From positions 1 through 10,548 of the forward strand of contig URZB01000034.1 of assembly GCA_900552295.1 (NCBI GenBank): 10,548 nt of DNA, read 5' to 3'. Made by a program: the position numbers and the translations under genes. The stretch comes from an uncultured Collinsella sp. (GTDB taxonomy: Bacteria; Actinomycetota; Coriobacteriia; Coriobacteriales; Coriobacteriaceae). The notes under the pieces are model-generated. The model saw nothing but the letters and a program-made list of their open reading frames with translations, did not search any database and was not told where the DNA came from. Shown piece after piece: positions 5,101-10,548 of this stretch; position 1 is the stretch's first letter, and every line of letters begins with the position of its first letter.

Positions 5101-6531
5101 ATGGCATCAAAGAACCTTTTGCCCGTCGTCGCACTCTGCGGCGCGCTCGCAACCGGAACGCCCGTCGCCGCTTGGGCGACTCCCGTCATGGCAGACTCCT
5201 TACCAGCAGCCCTAAGCTCCGCACCAAATCCGTCGAGTGCCATTGCGTGTAAGCGTTTTTCGATCGCACAAGCCGCAATCTCAACCTCGGGATGCCTTCG
5301 TCGTAATACGGACGGCTCGATAGTCGTGGATATCAATCGTTCGAACAAGGCAAACGGCTCCCAGGCGGGGTGCGCCGTCTGCATGTGGCGCTCGGTTGTG
5401 CTCGATGCGGATGGCGATCCATGCAATTTAGAGCTGCGCATCGACATCGCTTCGGTCGATGACTCGGCGAACGGAGCGAAGGTCGCCTTCGACGGTACGT
5501 TTTTCGAGAAAGGAGGCGGTATATGTCTGGGCTGCGCCGCCGCGAATGCAGACGATGCGCAGCCCACCCTCTCATTCACGGCATCGTTGCGACTGACCAA
5601 AGCCGGCACCGATGCCATCGCGGCGGGAGAAGCGTCCCTGCTGTTCTACGCCGTCAGCGCCAAAGACACAAACGCTCATTTCGAGAAGCCAGCCGGATCA
5701 CTCAGTCTTACACGAGGGATAGAGGCAGGCCCTATTGAAATCGATGCCCACGCGCAAAGCAGGCAACGCATTCTTGCCGACCCGGCGCTTCTCGAAATGG
5801 AGTGGAACGGATCCGGAGCCATCGGAATTCTCCCCTCCGCGCTTGACGCCAAGACGCTCCCCTCAAACGACGAACCCATCAACGCAACCATACAAGAAGA
5901 GAGCGCGGATAAAGAAGCAGGTGCGGGCGACACGCCGTCGCCGACAAACAGCGCCCCAGCTTCTTTCGAAGCACCGAATGAGCCCGCTGCCGATCCAAAC
6001 GATCCCGAGCTCGCGGACAGTCTGGGGCTTGCTGATCCTCAAGAGATCGATGAAGGTAACTGTTGCGTGCTTGCCGCACTCGACCACACAGAGGTCATCG
6101 ACGCTGCGAACATCGAAGTTGCCGCCGCCAATCAGCCCGTCCGCAAGTCGGCTATCATCGCATTTCCCGAATCCATCGAAGTCGTCTTTTTGCCATCGGG
6201 CGAGGTCGTGGCCCCAACACTGCTCACCTTGTTGGGCGCCAAGAATACTCGAAACGAAATTAAAAAGGTCACGGTTGTCGACCCTGCAACCACCGCCAAG
6301 CTGCGTCTATACGCCGTTGCTCCAGACGGAGGCAAGACCTTGGAATTCGATGGTGACACACTCCTAGCCTGGCGACGTCTGGACATTATGCAAGACGTCT
6401 CGTATCAGATCGAACTCGAAGGGTTTGATCGTGCCCGCGATGCCAATATCATCGCCGCGGCTATTGAATCCCCGCAGCGGCTTATGACACTGCGCTTTGA
6501 ATACTATCCCTATGTCCCGACAACCACCTGA
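5101..6531 (+). CDS. Secreted two-domain protein with CxxC pairs and a Pro/Ala/Glu-rich linker, unknown function
   Basis: A 476-aa protein with AAGGAG upstream of the ATG. Signal peptide residues 1 to about 31 (cleavage AWA or VMA). Domain 1 is about residues 50-205 and holds the cysteines 50, 65, 91, 94, 108, 142 and 145, including CAVC (91-94) and CLGC (142-145). Outside the cell these could be disulfides or a metal site. Residues 255-320 are a low-complexity acidic Pro/Ala linker. Domain 2 is about 340-470: FPESIEVVFLPSGEVVAP (355-372), IKKVTVVD, LRLYAV, and a final strand LMTLRFEYYP. It parallels the mature protein of 4218-4817. A CC pair (321-322) lies at the domain border. There is no anchor. 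It is the last gene of the surface cluster, 18 bases after the LAQTG gene. The family is not recognised. Confidence 0.82.
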   Translation: MASKNLLPVVALCGALATGTPVAAWATPVMADSLPAALSSAPNPSSAIACKRFSIAQAAISTSGCLRRNTDGSIVVDINRSNKANGSQAGCAVCMWRSVVLDADGDPCNLELRIDIASVDDSANGAKVAFDGTFFEKGGGICLGCAAANADDAQPTLSFTASLRLTKAGTDAIAAGEASLLFYAVSAKDTNAHFEKPAGSLSLTRGIEAGPIEIDAHAQSRQRILADPALLEMEWNGSGAIGILPSALDAKTLPSNDEPINATIQEESADKEAGAGDTPSPTNSAPASFEAPNEPAADPNDPELADSLGLADPQEIDEGNCCVLAALDHTEVIDAANIEVAAANQPVRKSAIIAFPESIEVVFLPSGEVVAPTLLTLLGAKNTRNEIKKVTVVDPATTAKLRLYAVAPDGGKTLEFDGDTLLAWRRLDIMQDVSYQIELEGFDRARDANIIAAAIESPQRLMTLRFEYYPYVPTTT

Positions 6532-6536
6532 GGCTT

Positions 6537-6605
6537 AAATGCTGCACATCATTCCTAACACCACTTATATAACGTATTAGATGAGTCGCGATGTGCCTCG
6601 CATTT
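6537..6605. repeat. Interrupted inverted repeat flanking an A/T-rich core between the surface operon and the DUF554 gene
   Basis: AAATGC-t-GCACATC (6537-6550) is complementary to GATGTGC-ctc-GCATTT (6590-6605): 7 plus 6 paired bases with a small 1/3 internal bulge and a 39-base spacer that contains TTATATAAC. No T-tail follows. It could be an mRNA hairpin ending the surface-operon transcript, or a two-site operator for the next promoter (extended -10 at 6611-6619). Confidence 0.4.
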
Positions 6606-6610
6606 CGTTC

Positions 6611-6619
6611 TGCTACGAT
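6611..6619 (+). promoter_or_regulatory. Likely extended -10 promoter (TGCTACGAT) of the DUF554 gene
   Basis: TGCTACGAT fits TGnTAnnnT and lies 31 bases before the ATG at 6650. The -35 position (around 6591-6596, ATGTGC) is poor, as is common with extended -10 promoters. The same pattern, TGCTATGAT, precedes the next operon at 7409-7417. Confidence 0.45.
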
Positions 6620-6649
6620 TGCCACGTTGGCATCAATACAGGAGGGCTC

Positions 6650-7366
6650 ATGCCGGGCTTGGGAACAATCATCAACGTTGTGCTTTTAGTTGCGGGCGGT
6701 CTTTTGGGATTAGCGGGCGGCCGCTTCATCACACCGCGCATCCAAGACACACTCATGAAAGCATCGGGGCTGTGCGTCCTGTTTATCGGCCTTGGCGGCA
6801 CCATGCAAAAGATGCTCCTTATCGATGGGAAGGCGCTAGCGACCACCGGCACCACCATGCTCATCGTCTCATTTGCGCTCGGTTCGCTCATCGGCGAGGC
6901 CGTCAACTTGGAAGCCGCCATCGAGAACCTTGGCGAATGGCTCAAGCGCAAGACCGGCAGTGAGGGCGATAACGAGTTCACCAACGCTTTTGTCTCGACT
7001 TCACTCACCGTGTGTATCGGCGCCATGGCAATTGTGGGATCGATCCAGGACGGCCTGCTCGGCGACTGGTCAACGCTTGCCCTCAAGGGCGCACTGGACT
7101 GCATCATCGTCTGCACCATGACGGCGTCGCTCGGACGCGGCTGCATCTTCTCGGCCCTGCCCGTAGCCGTGTTCCAGGGGACGATCACGTTGTTTGCCGG
7201 CGCGCTCTCCCCCATCATGACCACAGCAGCCCTCAACAGCCTTTCGCTCGTAGGCTCCATGCTCATCTTCTGCGTCGGCGTCAACCTCATCCGTCCTCAG
7301 ACCTTCCGCACGGCCAATATGCTCCCCTCCGTCGTCATCGCCGTCATCTACGCCCTCCTGTTCTAA
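6650..7366 (+). CDS. DUF554 family integral membrane protein (YdfK/YqgA-like)
   Basis: This 238-aa protein is normal length for DUF554. The start is the ATG preceded by AGGAGGG (6640-6646); an upstream in-frame ATG at 6581 has no ribosome binding site and lies before the likely promoter. It is mostly hydrophobic, with about seven membrane segments: 6-22 (IINVVLLVAGGLLGLAGG), 40-55, 68-86, 115-133, 147-166, 172-192 and 200-238. The N-terminal GLGTIINVVLLVAGGLLG, the central LGSLIGEAVNLEAAIENLGEWLK (an inside helix) and the motif STSLTVCIGAMAIVGSIQDGL are family hallmarks. It is a plasma-membrane protein whose transport or other role is not established for any member that I can name with confidence. 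It appears to be a single-gene transcript: promoter directly upstream, and another promoter 43 bases downstream. Confidence 0.92.
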   Translation: MPGLGTIINVVLLVAGGLLGLAGGRFITPRIQDTLMKASGLCVLFIGLGGTMQKMLLIDGKALATTGTTMLIVSFALGSLIGEAVNLEAAIENLGEWLKRKTGSEGDNEFTNAFVSTSLTVCIGAMAIVGSIQDGLLGDWSTLALKGALDCIIVCTMTASLGRGCIFSALPVAVFQGTITLFAGALSPIMTTAALNSLSLVGSMLIFCVGVNLIRPQTFRTANMLPSVVIAVIYALLF

Positions 7367-7387
7367 ATCTATCAACGCAGCGGTATC

Positions 7388-7403
7388 TCGAACACCTGTT
7401 TGA
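7388..7403 (+). promoter_or_regulatory. LexA (SOS) box overlapping the -35 region of the TerB/BrxD operon
   Basis: TCGAAC-ACCT-GTTTGA at 7388-7403. The core CGAACACCTGTTTG matches the Gram-positive LexA consensus CGAAC-RNRY-GTTYG at all but one position (a C where R is expected). Against the mycobacterial TCGAAC-N4-GTTCGA palindrome only one arm base differs. It covers the position of the -35 hexamer (7389-7394, 17 bases from the -10), the usual place for LexA repression. This implies that the operon is switched on by DNA damage. The site is seen; binding is inferred. Confidence 0.7.
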
Positions 7404-7408
7404 TGCTG

Positions 7409-7417
7409 TGCTATGAT
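7409..7417 (+). promoter_or_regulatory. Extended -10 promoter (TGCTATGAT) of the TerB/BrxD operon
   Basis: TGC-TATGAT is an extended -10 with 5 of 6 bases of TATAAT. The expected transcript start is near 7424, giving a leader of about 30 bases before the GTG at 7454. The -35 position (CGAACA, 7389-7394) is poor and lies inside the LexA box. Confidence 0.6.
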
Positions 7418-7453
7418 ATGAGGTCACCGTAGCTGCGTTCGAGAGGAGGAGCG

Positions 7454-9214
7454 GTGGCCGACCAGGACATCAAGATGCTCATCGAGCGCATTATGGCCGA
7501 GGCCCGGACCCATCAGTCTGCCCGCTTCTCACATGAAGTCTACGCAGACGAGCCGATTCTCAAAACCGGCCGACAGATGCAGAATTTCCTCCCCGACCAG
7601 TACCGTAAAATGCGCGAGATATCGCGCTGGCAGGATGACCCCAAGGGCGGTGCGGGCCGCTGGCTTTCGGAAGCCGAGCTTTTTTACCGCCAGGGCCTGC
7701 TGATGGCCGACTTTGAGGACGACTGTCCCTACAACGGCACCTTTAAGTCGTACTTTCCCACCTACAACGCCATGAGCGACCGGCAGCTGCGCGGCTACTT
7801 TACCTGGCGTGCCCAAGTGCGCCGCGGAACCGTCGAGGAAACGTCTACGTCCTTTGCCTTTCTGTATCTCTATGAGCTGATTTGCGGCATTGGCGTAGAT
7901 GACCCGCTCGACGGTTTTAACAAAATCAAGGCCTTTTGGGATGTCTATCGCGCCTTCGAGCCCGGCATTGATCGGTTTGCACGCGTGTGGTTGCAGGATT
8001 ACGCCGTATTCCATGGGCTCGACCCCAAGCTGCTCCGCGACTCTAAAACCGTCATGTTCGATAACGCCCTTATCGAGCTGCGGCGCGCGGCACGAGACCT
8101 TGTACCGGCACCGGCACCGTCCGACCAGACCCCCAAACGTCGCAAAACCTCCGAGCCCACGCTCCCCCTTCCGCCCGATGAGGTGCGCGAGGAGCGACTC
8201 ATGGCCGCCATCAACGCCCTCTCCACGTACAACCTAAGTAACTCGCGGCTCGACCGCAGCCACCACCGCGATCTGCGCCACGTGGCATGCGCCGTGTATG
8301 TCCGCATGGCGCGCTACTATGACACGCACCGAAAGACCGGCATCGTAGCGAGCTTGTTTGGGGAGGAGACGGCCATGCCCTACACCATGTTTGCCTCGGC
8401 CGTATTCTTTGCGCCCGAGCGCCACGAGGACTGCGAATACCGCCTGGATCCCATCCACATCTACCGTTGCCAAAACGGCTTTTGGGAATGTATGCGTATC
8501 CATGGTAGTAGGCAAAAGAGCAGCAAGCTCGGTGAAATGATGCGCGCCTGCGACCAACGCCTGCGCCTGGCGCTGGACCCCGCCCATCCCCTTAAGGAAG
8601 AAAAGGTCCCCAAATATCTGGCCAAGATTATCGATGACGAGATCATGGCATGGCTTTCGTGGGACGCCGCACACCAGCCCGTCAAGATCGATATCGATCT
8701 GAGTCAGCTGGGGCACATTCGGAGCGCCGCTGCGCAAACGCGCGAAGCACTTTTAATCGACGAAGAGCGCGAGGACGGCGCACCTGTGGAAGCCGAGGCA
8801 GCGGACTCAGGGCAACCGGAAGCCGAGCCCGTAGCCGACGCGATTGTCGAGGCGGTCGCGGCACCCATTCGGCAGGACGAGACCGACGAGCCAACCATAT
8901 CCACCGAACAGTTTGGTGTCGTGGCACCGCTTCTCGCGCCGACGCCCGCGTTCGCAGCTGTTGCGCCCGCTGACGCCACGAACGAACTCACGCCTGCCGC
9001 AGACGCCTATCTCCGCGCGCTGCTCGAGCACAACGCAGTACAGGCGGAATCGGCGGTAGTGCAATCGGGGCAGAGCGAGGACATGCTCGTCGACAGCATC
9101 AACGAGGCGCTCTTTGACCTGGTGGGCGACACCGTAATTGAATTTAGCGCGGCAGGGCCGCAGATTATCGAGGACTACGAAGCAGACGTGAGAGGATACC
9201 TAGACCATGAGTGA
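7454..9214 (+). CDS. TerB-N / TerB-C domain protein, partner of a BrxD-type ATPase
   Basis: A 586-aa protein with a GTG start 4 bases after AGGAGG (7444-7449). Residues about 25-215 match TerB-N: SARFSHEVY, RWLSEAELFYRQGLLMADFEDD (69-90), FPTYNAMSDRQLRGYFTWRAQVRRG (101-125) and FAFLYLYELI (134-143). A middle region (about 245-435) has MPYTMFASAVFF (308-319), YRCQNGFW and IDIDLSQLGHIRSAAAQTREALLIDEE, a conserved extension in this family. A Glu/Ala/Pro-rich linker follows (436-510). The end, SINEALFDLVGDTVIE (548-563) and IIEDYEADVRGYL, matches TerB-C. No central TerB metal-binding domain is evident. There is no signal or membrane segment, so it is cytoplasmic. TerB-N/C proteins have been linked by genome analyses to tellurite/stress and phage-defence or DNA-processing loci; biochemistry is unknown. 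It overlaps the next gene by 8 bases, so a complex with the ATPase is likely. SOS control is indicated by the upstream LexA box. Confidence 0.85.
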   Translation: MADQDIKMLIERIMAEARTHQSARFSHEVYADEPILKTGRQMQNFLPDQYRKMREISRWQDDPKGGAGRWLSEAELFYRQGLLMADFEDDCPYNGTFKSYFPTYNAMSDRQLRGYFTWRAQVRRGTVEETSTSFAFLYLYELICGIGVDDPLDGFNKIKAFWDVYRAFEPGIDRFARVWLQDYAVFHGLDPKLLRDSKTVMFDNALIELRRAARDLVPAPAPSDQTPKRRKTSEPTLPLPPDEVREERLMAAINALSTYNLSNSRLDRSHHRDLRHVACAVYVRMARYYDTHRKTGIVASLFGEETAMPYTMFASAVFFAPERHEDCEYRLDPIHIYRCQNGFWECMRIHGSRQKSSKLGEMMRACDQRLRLALDPAHPLKEEKVPKYLAKIIDDEIMAWLSWDAAHQPVKIDIDLSQLGHIRSAAAQTREALLIDEEREDGAPVEAEAADSGQPEAEPVADAIVEAVAAPIRQDETDEPTISTEQFGVVAPLLAPTPAFAAVAPADATNELTPAADAYLRALLEHNAVQAESAVVQSGQSEDMLVDSINEALFDLVGDTVIEFSAAGPQIIEDYEADVRGYLDHE

Positions 9215-10511
9215 TACCGCATCCGCAGCGCCCCGTGTACCCAAACGCGTCGCCGCCGTTATCCTTAACTCGCTCAAGGGCGGCGTGGTCCCGCGCATCG
9301 GCCTTCCCTATATCACCGTGGGTCGCGAGGTCGAGATTCGCGCCCTGCTCACCGATTTGAGTCTCATCGCCGATGGCGGCGCGAGCTTCCGCTTCTTAGT
9401 CGGTCGTTACGGCGCCGGCAAGAGCTTTTTGCTCCAGACCATCCGCACGCACGCCATGGGCGAGGGATTCGTCGTCGCTGATGCCGACTTGTCGCCCGAG
9501 CGCCGCCTGCAGGGCGGTCAAGGACAGGGCCTTGCCACCTACCGCGAGCTCATCCGCAATATATCGACCAAGACGCGCCCCGAGGGCGGTGCGCTCAACC
9601 TTATTCTGGATCGCTGGGTCGCCTCGTGTGCCGACGTCGACGAGTCGGTCGTCAATACCCAACTGGCCCCGCTCGAGGAGATGGTCCACGGCTTTGACCT
9701 CACCCGCATGCTCCGCCGCTATCGCACGGCCGTATCCGAGGGCGACGAAGAGGCCATGAGCCGCGTGACCAAATGGATTCGCGGCGAGTACCGCACCAAG
9801 AGCGAGGCACGCGCTGAGCTGGGCTCCTCGACCATCATCAGCGATGACGACTGGTACGACTACGTTAAGCTCATTGCACGCTTTTTGGTCTGCAGCGGAT
9901 ACAAGGGCATGCTGGTGCTCATCGACGAACTCGTGAATCTGTACAAGATTCCCAACGCGATCACGCGCCAATACAACTACGAGAAGATCCTGACTATGTA
10001 CAACGACACGCTCCAGGGCAAGGCGCAGTACCTGGGCATGATCATGGGCGGCACGCCAACCTCCATCGAAGACCGCCGCCGCGGCGTGTTCTCCTACGAA
10101 GCTCTGCGCAGCCGACTCGCTCAGGGTCGCTTTGCGCAAGATGATCTCAAAGACATGCTCGCGCCTATCATCCGCCTGCAGCCGCTCACCTACGAGGAGC
10201 TGCTGGTGCTCATCGAAAAGCTCATGCAGATCCATGCCGGCTACTTTGGCTGGACGCCCACGCTTACCGAGAACGACTTGGTGAACTTTCTCAAGATTGA
10301 GTTTGGCCGCGTGGGAGCCGATACGCACCTGACGCCCCGTGAGGTCATTCGTGACTTTATCGAGCTGCTCGATATCCTGTGTCAGAACCCCGATGCAAAT
10401 GTGGCCGAGTTGCTGCAAAGCGTCGGCGGCGACGCGCTGGCGCCGGCAGCCGCAACAGGCGACGCCGGCACCGCAGGCGGCGACCGCAACTTCGCCGAAT
10501 TCACCATCTAA
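9207..10511 (+). CDS. brxD: BrxD-like P-loop ATPase (DUF2791 / BREX system ATP-binding family)
   Basis: A 434-aa protein, the usual length of BrxD. Walker A is GRYGAGKS (66-73) and Walker B MLVLIDE (235-241, D240-E241). Before Walker A comes ITVGREVEIRALLTDL; after Walker B, GGTPTSIEDRRRGVFSYEALRSRLA (281-305) carries the sensor-1 and arginine-rich segment. The C-terminal winged-helix-like part ends with LTPREVIRDFIELLDIL (375-391). This order is that of DUF2791 ATPases (BrxC/BrxD family). The last 30 residues are a Gly/Ala-rich tail. BrxD occurs in type 2 BREX beside the helicase BrxHI, but here its only visible partner is the TerB-N/C protein. The ATG lies within the end of that gene (8-base overlap), so translation is coupled. 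It is predicted to be a cytoplasmic, DNA-associated ATPase. The family call is firm; the biological process is inferred. Confidence 0.88.
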   Translation: MSDTASAAPRVPKRVAAVILNSLKGGVVPRIGLPYITVGREVEIRALLTDLSLIADGGASFRFLVGRYGAGKSFLLQTIRTHAMGEGFVVADADLSPERRLQGGQGQGLATYRELIRNISTKTRPEGGALNLILDRWVASCADVDESVVNTQLAPLEEMVHGFDLTRMLRRYRTAVSEGDEEAMSRVTKWIRGEYRTKSEARAELGSSTIISDDDWYDYVKLIARFLVCSGYKGMLVLIDELVNLYKIPNAITRQYNYEKILTMYNDTLQGKAQYLGMIMGGTPTSIEDRRRGVFSYEALRSRLAQGRFAQDDLKDMLAPIIRLQPLTYEELLVLIEKLMQIHAGYFGWTPTLTENDLVNFLKIEFGRVGADTHLTPREVIRDFIELLDILCQNPDANVAELLQSVGGDALAPAAATGDAGTAGGDRNFAEFTI

Positions 10512-10548
10512 CCTGCCAAAAAGGGACAGGTTTATTTTGGCAGGTTTT
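10510..10548 (+). terminator. Strong hairpin with T-tail after the brxD-like gene, with alternative pairings
   Basis: AACCTGCCAAAA (10510-10521) pairs perfectly with TTTTGGCAGGTT (10535-10546), a 12-bp stem with a 13-base loop followed by Ts at the window edge. The stem begins inside the stop codon. The loop has GGGACAGGTTTA, so the left arm AACCTG can instead pair with CAGGTT at 10527-10532. CAGGTTT is thus present twice. It may be a terminator, an attenuator before a following gene, or a copy of a dispersed palindromic element. The sequence stops before the full T-run can be judged. Confidence 0.55.

Larger units (their letters stand above)
7374..7444. repeat. Two overlapping inverted repeats around the TerB/BrxD operon promoter
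   Basis: AACGCAGC (7374-7381) is the exact complement of GCTGCGTT (7432-7439), and TCTCGAAC (7386-7393) of GTTCGAGA (7437-7444). The right arms share bases 7437-7439, so the two pairings exclude each other in a read-through RNA. The second pair includes a left LexA half-site (CGAAC) and a second half-site (GTTCGA, 7437-7442) that abuts the ribosome binding site AGGAGG (7444-7449). This is either chance or a second binding position for the repressor. Confidence 0.35.

Noticed and set aside
6581..6649. Earlier ATG for the DUF554 protein at 6581
   Set aside because: There is no ribosome binding site there, it lies upstream of the likely promoter, and family members start close to the first membrane segment, as with the ATG at 6650.
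6613..7290. A minus-strand open frame (225 codons) opposite the DUF554 gene
   Set aside because: Shadow of a membrane protein gene with a strong ribosome binding site and family motifs.
7454..9214. Tellurite-resistance function for the TerB-domain gene
   Set aside because: No terC, terD or terZ genes are nearby, the central TerB domain is not evident, and the partner is a BrxD-type ATPase under a LexA-like box, so metal resistance is not supported.
9396..10418. A 340-codon open frame on the minus strand opposite the BrxD-like gene
   Set aside because: It is an antisense shadow of a well-supported P-loop ATPase in GC-rich DNA; the translation shows no family motif and there is no ribosome binding site.

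Overview
The window looks like a chromosome segment of a high-GC anaerobe of the class Coriobacteriia. Collinsella or a close relative is my best guess, from the codon style, the signal peptides, the LAQTG-type sorting signal and the ferredoxin-EtfA fusion. No rRNA, tRNA, transposase or CRISPR array is visible.

Left third (1-2978, minus strand): a tight three-gene operon for electron-transfer flavoprotein chemistry. Its order is a GlcD/LctD-type FAD-linked 2-hydroxyacid dehydrogenase, then EtfB, then EtfA. EtfA carries an N-terminal 2x[4Fe-4S] ferredoxin domain and runs off the left edge. This layout recalls the lactate dehydrogenase/Etf complexes (LctBCD) that couple lactate oxidation to NAD reduction by flavin-based electron confurcation.

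Middle (2979-6531): a 346-base divergent intergenic region with a helically phased triple direct repeat next to a possible extended -10 promoter. It is followed by five plus-strand genes that look like one operon. These encode a 98-aa acidic protein of unknown role, a single-pass membrane protein with an outside domain, a secreted beta-rich protein, a tiny sortase-anchored protein with an exposed part of only about 30 residues, and a secreted two-domain protein. The C-terminal domain of the last protein appears related to the secreted beta-rich protein. This is a candidate uncharacterised cell-surface system.

Then 6650-7366 encodes a DUF554 (YdfK/YqgA-like) membrane protein with its own likely promoter.

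Right third (7454-10511): a two-gene unit made of a TerB-N/TerB-C domain protein and, overlapping it by 8 bases, a DUF2791 P-loop ATPase of the BrxD type. None of the core BREX genes (pglZ, pglX, brxC) is present in the window. The promoter of this unit has an extended -10 (TGCTATGAT) and, over its -35 region, a near-perfect Gram-positive/actinobacterial LexA box (CGAACACCTGTTTG). This suggests SOS control of a DNA-damage-linked or defence-linked NTPase system. I expect a BrxHI/Lhr-like helicase just past the right edge, but it cannot be seen. The window ends in a strong hairpin with a T-tail and two alternative pairings.

The observations I rate highest are the LexA box on the TerB/BrxD operon, the stand-alone TerB-BrxD pair, the surface-protein cluster with its tiny LAQTG protein, and the ferredoxin-EtfA/EtfB/GlcD operon.
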